From Chitinophagaceae bacterium (lineage in GTDB: Bacteria > Bacteroidota > Bacteroidia > Chitinophagales > Chitinophagaceae), in NCBI GenBank assembly GCA_014379965.1, contig JACMKU010000099.1, forward strand, positions 1-59,790: a DNA stretch of 59,790 bases, written 5' to 3'. The notes below the pieces were generated by a model. The model was not told the DNA's origin, made no database searches, and saw only the letters and a list, made by a program, of their open reading frames with translations. Numbering within the stretch: the stretch's first letter is position 1; each line of letters opens with the position of its first letter. The translations under genes and the position numbers were made by a program. This document shows positions 51,984 to 59,790 of this stretch, piece by piece.

Positions 51984-52055
51984 GGCCTCGTAGTACAATG
52001 GATAGTATAAGAGTTTCCGAAGCTCCAGATACAGGTTCGATTCCTGTCGAGGCTA
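51984..52055 (+). tRNA. tRNA-Arg (anticodon CCG)
   Basis: A 72-nt cloverleaf: acceptor GGCCTCG pairs with CGAGGCT (first pair G-U), D-stem GTAC/GTAT, anticodon loop TTCCGAA (anticodon CCG, U33 present), T-arm ACAGG-TTCGATT-CCTGT. The CCA end is not encoded. The outermost anticodon-stem pair (A-C) is mismatched, a minor oddity. A strong hairpin terminator follows. The DNA beyond is of a different character (see the block 52.1-57.8 kb), and tRNA ends are common insertion sites. Confidence 0.95.
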
Positions 52056-52087
52056 CATAACAGCTACATTAAAGGGAATTAAAAAAA

Positions 52088-52127
52088 CAGAAAACCTTAC
52101 GAAGTCTTTGACTGGTAAGGTTTTCTG
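52088..52127 (+). terminator. Terminator after tRNA-Arg
   Basis: CAGAAAACCTTAC and GTAAGGTTTTCTG form a perfect 13-bp stem around a 14-nt loop, preceded by A-rich and followed by CGTTTAA. It is suited to end tRNA transcripts. Confidence 0.85.
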
Positions 52128-52343
52128 CGTTTAAGTACTCTTTTTAATTTCAGACAGCACAGAAGCCGAAAAGATGAACCTGTTAATTATTTTGCTTCGT
52201 GCTCGCAAGACTGGTTTCTTGTAATTGAATATGGGCACCGTTGTACGTTCGGTTCGTTGTTTAGCATTTGGATGTTCCCCACTATTTGTGAGTTACCTTA
52301 TATAAGAAGCCCGGCTGTTAACGGGGCTCTCTGTGTTTTGATC

Positions 52344-52439
52344 TTAGCGTGCTTTTTTCTTTGGATCCGCTTTCCTCTGTGCTGAGCTTTTCTTTTTTGT
52401 AGGCTTATTCTTGCGGGGTTCAGCTTTCTTTTTTGACAT
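52344..52439 (-). CDS. Possible 31-residue lysine-rich protein
   Basis: A short frame from ATG at 52439 to TAA at 52344-52346 encodes 31 residues starting MSKKKAEPRKNKPTKKK, almost half Lys/Arg. Small basic proteins of this kind occur in Bacteroidota and could bind nucleic acid, but nothing proves that it is made. A GC-rich hairpin (AGCCC/GGGCT, 52306-52328) lies just downstream on the minus strand. The rest of the interval 52128-52625 holds no other gene that I can support. Confidence 0.4.
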   Translation of the reverse strand: MSKKKAEPRKNKPTKKKSSAQRKADPKKKAR

Positions 52440-52625
52440 ACAATTAAATTTAAGGTTAGTGAATTATTTCCTTATGGCTACAGGGAATCTTCTTCCCGTT
52501 TTTCCATGTTGTTCAATAAGGAAACAAAGATATGCCTATAATGGTATTTCCAGTTGTGATTTACTGGCAAATGTGATTGGAGCTTAACACCATAAGACCA
52601 TTAGTGGCGGCTTTGATTGATTTTT

Positions 52626-53453
52626 TTATGCTAATCGATTCCTGAATTCACTTGGGGTCACACCTAACAGTTTCTTTACATAACGAGTGAAAAAGGAACG
52701 GCTCGAAAACTCCATTTTATCGGCGATCTCTGCAATGTTTAGATTTTTGTTTTTCAGAAGCAGTATAATTCTTTCTCTGGCGTACCGTTGGATCCATTCC
52801 GATGCCGTAACATCCGTATTTTTTTTACATACATAGTTTAGATACTTAGCCGTAATGTGCAGGTGATTGGCGTAAAACTGCACTTCCCGTTCTTCCATAC
52901 AATGTTCATGTACCAATTGCATAAACTGTTCATACAGCGACCCGCTTTCTACTGTGCGTTTCCTGCGCTCATATTCATTGGCAAAGATGTGCCACATTTC
53001 AAAAATGAACAACTGCATCTGCAATTGAAGTATTTCATTGTAAAAACGATGTCCAGATTCTAAAAATCTGTTATACAAAAGAGAAAAGTTCGAAACTACT
53101 TTTAGCTTATCATTATTATCGTATAAGTGCAATACAGGGTTCTCTTTAGAATGTAATAAGGCATCAATACTCCAGCTTTGATCGGGAATATTATTGTCGA
53201 GAAAATCTTTCTTTACAAATAAAACACTTGCTTTAATATTTTTGGAAAATGTCACATCTGTCAATTGGCTATCTGCAAACCAAAATATAAATTCACCAGC
53301 CTTAGCTGAATAGTTTCTATTATTAAAAACAAAGCTTATACTCCCTCCACTGCATAAAATGTGCGTATGAAAATGCTGTAAATACTTATCTGGGAACTTC
53401 ACATTCCCGGCTAATTCACGCAAGATGACCTTCTCCAGTATTACTTTTTTCAT
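52626..53453 (-). CDS. AraC family transcriptional regulator
   Basis: A 275-residue protein with an N-terminal cupin-like sensor region (FHTHILCSGGSISFVFNNRNYSAKAGEFIFWFADSQL) and a C-terminal double helix-turn-helix (about 175-272): HITAKYLNYVCKKNTDVTASEWIQRYARERIILLLKNKNLNIAEIADKMEFSSRSFFTRYVKKLLGVTPSEFR. This is a typical AraC/XylS-type activator. It is divergent from the acetyltransferase-hydrolase-cupin cluster (starts 106 bp apart) and probably controls it; the effector is unknown. AT-rich codons match that cluster rather than the region to the left. Confidence 0.92.
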   Translation of the reverse strand: MKKVILEKVILRELAGNVKFPDKYLQHFHTHILCSGGSISFVFNNRNYSAKAGEFIFWFADSQLTDVTFSKNIKASVLFVKKDFLDNNIPDQSWSIDALLHSKENPVLHLYDNNDKLKVVSNFSLLYNRFLESGHRFYNEILQLQMQLFIFEMWHIFANEYERRKRTVESGSLYEQFMQLVHEHCMEEREVQFYANHLHITAKYLNYVCKKNTDVTASEWIQRYARERIILLLKNKNLNIAEIADKMEFSSRSFFTRYVKKLLGVTPSEFRNRLA

Positions 53454-53520
53454 TCTACTAAACTCTCCGCATTGTAAGTATACGTAATATTTGACATTAT
53501 TTGCGTATTAAGTGTACCAT

Positions 53521-53547
53521 TTGGGATATGAACCTGCGTTACTTTTG
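53521..53547 (+). promoter_or_regulatory. Probable promoter of the acetyltransferase cluster
   Basis: TTG at 53521-53523 and TACTTTTG at 53540-53547 resemble the Bacteroidota -33/-7 pair; the 16-bp spacing is a little short. A promoter here would place the RNA start near 53552-53554, which argues against the ATG at 53550 as the start codon of the next gene. Confidence 0.5.
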
Positions 53548-53558
53548 CAATGCAACTA

Positions 53559-54134
53559 ATGACAAAGATGGATAAACAACACACAGATATTTTTCAAAGA
53601 CTATTAAATGGTGAGTCTGTTCAATTTAACGATCCGGATTATTTTAGGATCACTAACGCTTGTAATGAAACCCGAAAATTGCTGGTTCAGTTGAACAATG
53701 CATCAGATTCGGAGGAGATTAGAAATCTGCTATGCAAGATAACTGGTTTTCAAATTGATGCGACTACAACGGTTTTCCCTCCACTTCAAGTCAATTACGG
53801 AAGAAACACCAAAATCGGGAAAAACGTCTTCATCAATTTCAATTGCACGTTTTTGGATTTGGGCGGCATTACCATTGAAGACAACGTAATGATCGCTCCC
53901 AAAGTAAGCTTGCTATCTGAGGGACATCCTATTTCTATAAACGATAGACAAACTCTAACTGTAGGCAAAATACATATCAAAAGGAATGCGTGGATTGGTG
54001 CCAGTGCCACCATTTTACAAGGGGTAACCATTGGCGAAAACTCCGTAGTAGCGGCAGGTGCAATCGTTTCTAATGATGTTCCTGCAAATACTGTTGTTGG
54101 CGGCATTCCAGCCAGGCACATAAAAAACTTGTAA
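53559..54134 (+). CDS. Sugar O-acetyltransferase (maltose/galactoside type)
   Basis: A 191-residue left-handed beta-helix acetyltransferase. The N-terminal Mac-type segment (IFQRLLNGESVQFNDPDYF) and hexapeptide repeats (about 85-185: IGKNVFINFNCTFLDLGGITIEDNVMIAP ... SVVAAGAIVSNDVPANTVVGGIPA) are those of the LacA/Maa/NodL family. The catalytic His is in SEGHPI. The start was set at ATG 53559 because of the promoter just upstream; 53568 is also possible. It acetylates a sugar hydroxyl from acetyl-CoA; here it is the first gene of a likely AraC-controlled unit. Confidence 0.9.
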   Translation: MTKMDKQHTDIFQRLLNGESVQFNDPDYFRITNACNETRKLLVQLNNASDSEEIRNLLCKITGFQIDATTTVFPPLQVNYGRNTKIGKNVFINFNCTFLDLGGITIEDNVMIAPKVSLLSEGHPISINDRQTLTVGKIHIKRNAWIGASATILQGVTIGENSVVAAGAIVSNDVPANTVVGGIPARHIKNL

Positions 54135-54150
54135 TTAAACAAATCAGTTT

Positions 54151-54603
54151 ATGAAACCCGTAATCACATTCTTAGCATGTTTAATCTGCATTCAATTATT
54201 TGCCTGCAATACAAATAATGAAATGGCAAGCAGTTCGAATGAAAGTTCAAATACAGCAAGTATGAAACTAAAAATAATAATTGGTTCAAATACTTTCACT
54301 GCAACATTGTACAACAATACAACAGCAGCTTCCTTTAAAGAGAAGTTGCCTTTGACCATTAATATGTCAGAGTTGAATGGAAACGAAAAGTATTTTGATT
54401 TACCCAATAATCTGCCATCAAATGCCACAAATCCAGGTACGATACATGCAGGAGATGTGATGTTGTACGGATCAAACACCTTAGTCATTTTTTATAAAGA
54501 TTTTTCAACATCATACAACTACACCAGAATTGCACGGATTGATACTCCTTCGGGATTAGCTACAGCTTTGGGTTCGGGCAACATAACGGTAAAGTTTGAA
54601 TAA
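54151..54603 (+). CDS. Cyclophilin-like-fold lipoprotein
   Basis: A 150-residue lipoprotein: signal MKPVITFLACLICIQLFAC with the lipobox LFAC (Cys19), a Ser/Asn-rich spacer (about 20-37), then a cyclophilin-like domain (MKLKIIIGSNTFTATLYNNTTAASFKEKLPLTINMSELNGNEKYFDLP ... PGTIHAGDVMLYGSNTLVIFYKDF). The domain family (cyclophilin_like2) is known mostly as a neighbour of reductases and hydrolases in Bacteroidota. Catalytic proline-isomerase residues are not evident, so the role is probably binding. It lies 16 bp after the acetyltransferase. Confidence 0.85.
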   Translation: MKPVITFLACLICIQLFACNTNNEMASSSNESSNTASMKLKIIIGSNTFTATLYNNTTAASFKEKLPLTINMSELNGNEKYFDLPNNLPSNATNPGTIHAGDVMLYGSNTLVIFYKDFSTSYNYTRIARIDTPSGLATALGSGNITVKFE

Positions 54604-54643
54604 GAGTAAAAACAATAATTACATAACAATCACAAAAATAATT

Positions 54644-55789
54644 ATGAAACGAATAGCAATTTTAGCATTGATGTCAATTATGCTTTTTGGACAATCGTAT
54701 GCACAGAAAAAACAAACATCGCAATCAAATAAAGCAGTAGTTATGGAACAAATATCTCCAGCCGCATACACGACCTTTAAGGTAAGCAACAACGTTACAA
54801 TGTATGAGGTTAGGTTTCAAAACCAGTACAAGATGAACGTTGCAGGTCATCTTTTTATTCCAAAGAGCTTAAATAGGAATATTAAACATTCTGCCATTAT
54901 TGTAGGGCATCCGATGGGTGCTGTAAAAGAGCAAAGTGCTAATGTGTATGCTTCAAATATGGCTGAAAGAGGCTTCATAACCTTATCTATTGACTTGTCT
55001 TATTGGGGTGAGAGTGAAGGTGAACCGCGCAACGTTGTTGCACCTGATATGTATGCTGAAGATTTTAGTGCAGCGGTTGACTTTTTGGGCACTCGATCAT
55101 TTGTTGACAGGAATCGTATTGGTGTTCTTGGCGTTTGCGGCAGCGGCAGTTTTGTAATAAGCGCGGCTAAGATTGACCCGCGAATGAAAGCTATCGCTAC
55201 CGTGAGTATGTATGATATGGGTTCAGCCAGTCGTAATGCACTGAACCACTCGCAGACCATTGAGCAGAGAAAGAGGGCCCAGGCTGAAGCTGCGGAACAA
55301 CGCTACGTAGAGTTCAGCGGTGGTGAAACTAAACACACAGGTGGCACAGTGCATAAATTAGATGAAACCACACACCCTATTCAACGAGAATTTTATGAGT
55401 TCTATCGCACTCCAAGAGGAGAATTCACACCGAAAGGAAGTTCACCGAAATTCACAACTCACCCTACACTTTCAAGCAATGTTAAGTTCAATAACTTTTA
55501 TCCGTTCAATGACATAGAAACAATCTCTCCTCGTCCTATGCTTTTCATCACAGGAGATAAGGCACACTCAAAGGAATTTAGTGAAGATGCTTACAAACGT
55601 GCTGCGGAGCCAAAAGAGTTGGTTGTCATTCCGAATGCAGGTCACGTGGATTTATATGACAAAGTAGAATTAATACCTTTTGACAAATTAGAAACATTCT
55701 TCAAAAAACACTTAAACGAAAATAACGGCGATAAAACAGTTCAAGTTGATAGAATAAATTCAGCAAAAGAGAATGTATTAAATAAATAA
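54644..55789 (+). CDS. Exported alpha/beta hydrolase (dienelactone-hydrolase-like)
   Basis: A 381-residue exported enzyme. The ATG at 54644 was chosen because it begins a signal peptide (MKRIAILALMSIMLFGQSYAQ); the frame opens 16 codons earlier without signal character. The core shows oxyanion-loop HPMGAVKEQSANVYASNMAERGFITLSIDLSYWGESEGEPR and the nucleophile elbow LGVCGSGSF, in which the Cys position (Cys182 or nearby) resembles G-x-C-x-x-G of dienelactone-type hydrolases, rather than G-x-S-x-G. The Asp (FITGDKAHS) and His (NAGHVDLYD) follow. The substrate is unknown; export suggests action in the periplasm. Confidence 0.87.
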   Translation: MKRIAILALMSIMLFGQSYAQKKQTSQSNKAVVMEQISPAAYTTFKVSNNVTMYEVRFQNQYKMNVAGHLFIPKSLNRNIKHSAIIVGHPMGAVKEQSANVYASNMAERGFITLSIDLSYWGESEGEPRNVVAPDMYAEDFSAAVDFLGTRSFVDRNRIGVLGVCGSGSFVISAAKIDPRMKAIATVSMYDMGSASRNALNHSQTIEQRKRAQAEAAEQRYVEFSGGETKHTGGTVHKLDETTHPIQREFYEFYRTPRGEFTPKGSSPKFTTHPTLSSNVKFNNFYPFNDIETISPRPMLFITGDKAHSKEFSEDAYKRAAEPKELVVIPNAGHVDLYDKVELIPFDKLETFFKKHLNENNGDKTVQVDRINSAKENVLNK

Positions 55790-55800
55790 ATTTAAGTAGT

Positions 55801-56286
55801 ATGAAAACATTAGTTATTGCATCAATTGTTTTTTCAACCTTGCTTTTAACCGGTTGTATGGAAGAAAACAAAAAAGAAGTAAATAAGAATGAGTTGGAAG
55901 CCATTTTCCCAAAAGGTGAATTGGGGCCAGCCGAAAATTTTACCGGCAACGCCTGGAATACACCACTGGTTGCAGATGACAGCACGTACAACACGGTTAT
56001 GGGAAACGTTTACTTCGAACCGGGAGCCAGAAGCAATTGGCATAGGCATCCCTCAGGTCAGATTCTGATAATAACAGAGGGTGTGGGTTACCACCAAATA
56101 AAGGGGCAACCTAGACAAACAATTAAAAAAGGGGACGTAGTAAAGTGTCCACCTAATGTTGAACACTGGCATGGTGCAAGTCCTGACACTGGTATGCAAC
56201 AAATGTACATTTTACCAAAAACTGAAAACGGTATAGTGACTTGGCTGCAGAAAGTAACGGATCAAGAATACAACAGTAGTAGATAA
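55801..56286 (+). CDS. Cupin-domain lipoprotein
   Basis: A 161-residue lipoprotein: lipobox LLTGC (Cys19), then MEENKKEVNKNELEAI, then a single cupin domain (about 60-145). Metal-site residues are WHRHPSGQILIITEG, with two His and a Gln where many cupins have Glu, and NVEHWHGASPD. This is the outline of the small manganese cupins, including hydroxynitrile-lyase-like members. It ends 11 bp after the hydrolase gene begins its gap, so the two are likely co-transcribed. The substrate is not known. Confidence 0.87.
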   Translation: MKTLVIASIVFSTLLLTGCMEENKKEVNKNELEAIFPKGELGPAENFTGNAWNTPLVADDSTYNTVMGNVYFEPGARSNWHRHPSGQILIITEGVGYHQIKGQPRQTIKKGDVVKCPPNVEHWHGASPDTGMQQMYILPKTENGIVTWLQKVTDQEYNSSR

Positions 56287-56371
56287 TACTAAATTGTTCG
56301 ATTCCAATCCTTATGGACTACTACGTTTACAAATACCCCGCTATCCTGAGTGTTCAAAACCTTGAAGGGCT

Positions 56372-56394
56372 CTCCTGAGCTTATAGCTCAGGAG
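56372..56394. terminator. Hairpin after the cupin gene
   Basis: CTCCTGAGC-TTATA-GCTCAGGAG forms a 9-bp perfect stem. No strong T-run follows on the plus strand, so it is a weak terminator or an end-protecting hairpin. Confidence 0.6.
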
Positions 56395-56415
56395 CAACTT
56401 TAATACTGTTTCAAA

Positions 56416-56551
56416 TTAATTATAAAAACCTGCATCCAGTAACCCCGCCTTACCTCTTAAAATAATAATCCCTTGCCCTGCTGTAGAGGTATTCTTCTGC
56501 TTTGTCAACAACGCCCGCTCCAAAAGGATACGTACACCCAAAATGTCGCAT
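56416..56551 (-). pseudogene. Remnant of a REP-associated/IS200-type transposase C-terminus
   Basis: The minus strand encodes FGAGVVDKAEEYLYSRARDYY, then a frame break, then RGKAGLLDAGFYN and a stop. The AG[VI]V(D/x)xAE(E/D)YxYSSAxDY pattern is the C-terminus of Y1-type (HUH-like tyrosine) transposases of the REP-associated group; the LLD ending is typical too. Everything upstream of the ATG at 56551 lacks the catalytic HUH and Tyr regions, and a +1 frameshift with an internal TAA breaks the end. It lies between the cupin operon and the FISUMP gene. The rest of 56287-56632 shows nothing else recognisable. Confidence 0.6.
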
Positions 56552-56632
56552 ACTTTAGTCCATGCCACCACGTCGAAGAAAAAAACAAAGGTCAGCCGCC
56601 GCCAACCTTTATCTCGTGATCAAACTAATTTC

Positions 56633-57790
56633 TCAATCTTTCACACACCGACAGGGTAATCCAAGTCCTCGTTCTGTAGGTGAAATAAAAAGTCCATACG
56701 CATTGTCGATAAACACAGCCACAGCACTACCACCTTCGGGAGTACCTGTCCAGAAACGCCCTACATCACCGCTTTGACCCACTATTCCAGTTTGTGGAAT
56801 TCTATATGATCCTGCGGGAAGTTTAAGGTTGGATCGAAATGCTGTATAAGTGTCGGAAATGCTTTCAAGATTGATAATATTCTGCCAGTCCGCAGCCAGT
56901 GGCATTCGCCAGCCTGCCCCTAAAGCTGCGCAAGGATCTTTTCCATTTACCGCCGTTGGCAAATTACCACTCCATGTATCAGTTGATAAGCCTCCCACAC
57001 CCCACCATGCAGCATTGAGGACCTGGCTTTTAATAAACGCAGGATTACCCGGCGCTATTTGCGATGGATTTTGCAGAGCAGCGCTCCCGGTGATGACGGA
57101 ACTGGTGGGTACCTGGTGCCCATCATCCCAACGTCCCCATTGGAAAACATGTCCGTAAGAAGCCTCATCAATGGAGTTCAGCGAAACCCGTGGTGATCCA
57201 AGATTTTGCCGTATCCAAATCTTTCCATCTGCTGCTCTTACTGTTTCGTATATCACGGGTTGATTTTGATAGGTAAAACTTACAGTTCCTGTTGATCCGG
57301 CTACCGGACCCGGATCACCAGTTGATTCAGTCACACCAGCGTTGACAACAGTGACCGGTAAATTGCATTTAGTGCCCCCTGCAATGGACACCGGAATGAG
57401 AAAATACCCTGCTGCGATGGGAGTTCCTCTCGCAGTAAACCTAATACTTCCAGCGCCTCTATTCAACGTACCTGCCGGCGCCGTCATAATAATTCCATTG
57501 ACAGTAGTGCTAGTGAATGAAGAATACGATGCTCCGGAACCATTAACGTAATTCAACGTCACGATTACATTTGCCGGAGTACCCATAACAAAAGTGCCAC
57601 TAATATTGGGGCTACCGCAATTGTTGAAATAAAGCGGTTGTGATGATGGTGGATTAGGTTTTCTGGTTGATGCAATTTCTTCATCAACTGTTTGGACCTC
57701 CTCTGTCTTTTGACAAGCCAGAAAAATAAAGGTCGCCGAGACGATGAGTAAGGGCAAAACAATCCTGCCTGCAAATACAGTTCTTTTCAT
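56633..57790 (-). CDS. FISUMP-domain lipoprotein
   Basis: A 385-residue lipoprotein: lipobox FLAC (Cys26), a Thr/Glu-rich spacer, two beta-sandwich-like stretches (about 50-170), and a C-terminal FISUMP-type domain (about 180-385) with DGKIWIRQNLGSPRVSLNSIDEASYGHVFQWGRWDDGHQVP, WRMPLAADWQNI, and a final CRCVKD. The FISUMP (Fibrobacter succinogenes major domain) module is found in surface proteins, with no defined biochemical role. Its codon use is closer to the genome average than that of the AraC cluster. It may be an outer-membrane-anchored surface protein. Confidence 0.82.
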   Translation of the reverse strand: MKRTVFAGRIVLPLLIVSATFIFLACQKTEEVQTVDEEIASTRKPNPPSSQPLYFNNCGSPNISGTFVMGTPANVIVTLNYVNGSGASYSSFTSTTVNGIIMTAPAGTLNRGAGSIRFTARGTPIAAGYFLIPVSIAGGTKCNLPVTVVNAGVTESTGDPGPVAGSTGTVSFTYQNQPVIYETVRAADGKIWIRQNLGSPRVSLNSIDEASYGHVFQWGRWDDGHQVPTSSVITGSAALQNPSQIAPGNPAFIKSQVLNAAWWGVGGLSTDTWSGNLPTAVNGKDPCAALGAGWRMPLAADWQNIINLESISDTYTAFRSNLKLPAGSYRIPQTGIVGQSGDVGRFWTGTPEGGSAVAVFIDNAYGLFISPTERGLGLPCRCVKD

Positions 57791-58044
57791 GAGAATTTTT
57801 TTAAAAAATAATAATGGTTAAAATCGAATAGACGGACAGGTCCAATTAAAAACAGACCTGTATTAAGGTTTTCCATAAAGGTGGACTCGGGTAAATAAAT
57901 CGTAAGCGGGAAAATAAAAGTTGCCTTCAACTATAGATGGTAGATGATGCCATCAAGCGGATTTATCGGATGAAAAAAAATTATCCGTACCCAGCAGGGA
58001 TTGAAACGTCAATAAGCCGTAACCAAAACTGCATATATGGTTCA

Positions 58045-59790
58045 TTACTCACTCCTCAAACTCCTCGCCGGATTAGATAGCACCGCTTTGAGAGCATGAT
58101 AACTCACCGTGATTAGGGATATGGCTATGGCAAATAAACCCGCCGATGCAAATGTCCACCATTCGAGCGGTGTACGATAAGTAAAGGATGCTAACCAGGT
58201 CTTCATGGCATACCAGGCGATAGGACATGCGATCAATATTGCAATGATCACCAGCACCATGAAATCTTTGGAAAGAAGTGTAGTGATCTTCATAGCAGAC
58301 GCACCTAATATTTTACGAATGCCAATCTCCTTTATTCGTGTTTCCGTCATATAACTGGTCAGCCCAAATAAACCGAGACAGGAGATAAAAATCGTTAGGA
58401 TAGCAAATAAAGCCGTGAGTCGGGCTGTACGCCGCATATCCTCGAATTTCCGCGCATAATCCTGGTCTACGAAATGGCATTCGAAAGGGTAGTTGGGATT
58501 ATATTTCTTAAATATCCTGCCAATATTTTCTAGCTGTTTCATAGGATCGCCAGTCTCAGCCAGGCGCATATGTATAATGCTTAAAGATAAATTCTTGTGG
58601 CCGATGAGGATCATCGGCCTGGTTCGTTCATATGGCGAACCAAAAATATAATCGTCGAAAACACCTACAACCTGATAGTCCATTGTTCCATCACGAACGA
58701 TTTGGCCTATAGGATCACTAAACCCCATAACTTTAGCGGCCGATTGATTAATCAGCATGGCTGTTGAATCCGATGGATACTTCGCCAGGTCGAAATCCCG
58801 TCCCGCTAACAATTTGAGTCCGGCCGTTGCAACCAGTCCTTCGTCCTGGGCGCCTCTTTCAAATTCGGTATCATCACCAGGATCTTTTCCTTTCCAGTAT
58901 ACAGACGTGGTGGAACTGAATTGTTCAGTCAGCTGCGAAGCTGTCCGCGTTACCGAAGTGGCAATGCCGGAGGACAAAAGTTCACTCTTCACCGGTTGGT
59001 AGTTTCCTTGAAGATCCGCAGTTATCCAGTGGTAAACTAGCCTATTACCCGCATAACCAGCATTTCGGTTTCTTGCATGACTTATTTGTTGAACAACCAC
59101 GATCGTGGAAATAATAAGTATGATGGCGATACAGAATTGAAATACCACCAATGCCTTGCGAAGGTTGAACTTACTGCCTATTTTCCTGAAAGTTCCTTTG
59201 AGCACACCAACAGGATTAAACGCAGAAAGGAAAAAGGCTGGGTAGCTTCCAGCAAGCATGCCGGTAAACAATATAAAACCCAGAAGCATCAACCAAAAAT
59301 AAAAATTGGCATAAGGCACCACCAGTTCTTTTCCCACAAGTATATTGAAGGCCGGCAAAACCAGTCTTACTAGTATCAATGCGATAATTGCGGATATGGC
59401 CGCCAGAACTATTGACTCTAAAAGAAACTGCGCAATCAACGATCGCCTTAAAGCGCCTGCAACTTTTCGAATACCAACCTCCTTTGCACGTTTTTCACTG
59501 CGCGCGGTGCTTAGGTTCATAAAATTGATGCAAGCAATAAGGAGAATAAAAGCGGCTATAATGCCGAATAGTCTTACAATTTCAATGCGTCCACCAGCCA
59601 CCTGGCCATTTTCAAACTCAGAATAGAGATGCCATTTGCGTTGAGGATGAAGGAAAACCTCCACTTGTTCCATTCCATCCGTATGTCGTTTTGTAACATC
59701 CTTGATCAACGCGTTGGCTTCGTCTTCTGAAACGCCAGGTCTTAATTGTACATACACATGCACGGAGTTGTTTCCCCAGTTATCATCATC
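58045..59790 (-). CDS. FtsX/MacB-type ABC permease, partial
   Basis: The gene runs off the right edge; the frame is open to base 59790, where the residues are DDDNWGNNSVHVYVQLRPGV. The visible 581 residues hold part of an N-terminal periplasmic (MacB_PCD-type) region and two FtsX-like permease blocks: FGIIAAFILLIACINFMNLSTARSEKRAKEVGIRKVAGALRRS and ALFAILTIFISCLGLFGLTSYMTETRIKEIGIRKILGAS. Such permeases work with a separate ATPase in mechanotransmission, lipoprotein release or peptide efflux. A GTG at 59763 looks like a start but is internal. The gene has no neighbour pump partner in this window, and the TolC/adaptor pair at 39.6-42.4 kb lacks a pump. Confidence 0.9.
   Translation of the reverse strand, partial: DDDNWGNNSVHVYVQLRPGVSEDEANALIKDVTKRHTDGMEQVEVFLHPQRKWHLYSEFENGQVAGGRIEIVRLFGIIAAFILLIACINFMNLSTARSEKRAKEVGIRKVAGALRRSLIAQFLLESIVLAAISAIIALILVRLVLPAFNILVGKELVVPYANFYFWLMLLGFILFTGMLAGSYPAFFLSAFNPVGVLKGTFRKIGSKFNLRKALVVFQFCIAIILIISTIVVVQQISHARNRNAGYAGNRLVYHWITADLQGNYQPVKSELLSSGIATSVTRTASQLTEQFSSTTSVYWKGKDPGDDTEFERGAQDEGLVATAGLKLLAGRDFDLAKYPSDSTAMLINQSAAKVMGFSDPIGQIVRDGTMDYQVVGVFDDYIFGSPYERTRPMILIGHKNLSLSIIHMRLAETGDPMKQLENIGRIFKKYNPNYPFECHFVDQDYARKFEDMRRTARLTALFAILTIFISCLGLFGLTSYMTETRIKEIGIRKILGASAMKITTLLSKDFMVLVIIAILIACPIAWYAMKTWLASFTYRTPLEWWTFASAGLFAIAISLITVSYHALKAVLSNPARSLRSE

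Noticed and set aside
53550..53552. ATG at 53550 as the acetyltransferase start
   Set aside because: It lies 2 bp after the TACTTTTG promoter element, so it would probably not be on the transcript.
56296..56305. GTTCGATTCC as an attachment-site copy of the tRNA-Arg T-arm
   Set aside because: Only 10 bp are shared, in a motif common to all tRNA T-loops, and neighbouring bases do not match.
59761..59763. GTG as the start codon of the right-edge permease
   Set aside because: The frame stays open to the window end, with DDDNWGNNS upstream matching the usual permease periplasmic region, so the GTG is internal.

Overview
The window reads as a chromosomal segment of a Bacteroidota bacterium, most likely a member of the Chitinophagaceae or a close relative. 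The support is a gldK-gldL-gldM-gldN gliding/type IX secretion operon, gldB beside nadE, a moxR/DUF58/BatA stress operon, DUF4271 and DUF4783 proteins, TonB-dependent receptors, and -7 promoter elements of the Bacteroidota form TAnnTTTG. Genus is not determinable from the sequence alone.

Layout. 0-5 kb: end of glycerol kinase and its facilitator glpF, a class III aminotransferase, a gamma-carbonic-anhydrase-like protein, two small proteins. 4-9 kb (minus strand): moxR, DUF58, a BatD-like protein, batA and rsgA. 9-18.5 kb: nadE, gldB, fatty acid desaturase, apaG, isocitrate dehydrogenase, two small membrane proteins, a SUI1-type factor, nadC and a DUF4783 protein. 18.6-25.5 kb (plus): gpmI, a haem-binding protein, an ECF sigma factor with a membrane/outer-membrane partner, a lipoprotein and uvrC. 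25.9-31 kb (minus): gldKLMN, the core of the gliding motor and type IX secretion machine. 31-38 kb: a DUF255 thioredoxin-like protein, uroporphyrinogen-III synthase, DUF4271, an Omp85-like protein, hemW. 38.4-45.2 kb (minus): gpsA, an efflux adaptor and TolC pair, a Cys/Met-type PLP enzyme with an amino acid permease. 45.2-51.9 kb: two TonB receptors (the second behind a cobalamin riboswitch), a CWC zinc-ribbon-like protein, a DHFR-family reductase and a MarC protein. 52-57.8 kb: tRNA-Arg(CCG) followed by an AT-richer block with an AraC regulator, O-acetyltransferase, cyclophilin-like lipoprotein, alpha/beta hydrolase, cupin lipoprotein, a decayed transposase and a FISUMP lipoprotein. 58-59.8 kb: a FtsX/MacB-type permease cut by the window end.

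The most unusual content lies between genes. At least sixteen intergenic gaps carry arrays of degenerate 7- or 8-nt units ('words'). Many are arranged as long inverted repeats with a 20-95-nt loop. Each locus uses its own word (GTTTAANN, AAGTCCGN, GTTATGG, TTGCCTA, GTGAGTA, GGAATCG and others), yet the architecture is the same. Some arms supply the stop codons and last residues of neighbouring genes. Two loci nest a REP-like core (CATTGCGAGG ... GCAATC) inside word arms. The elements are not seen in the 52-57.8 kb block. I can describe their structure but not their function.
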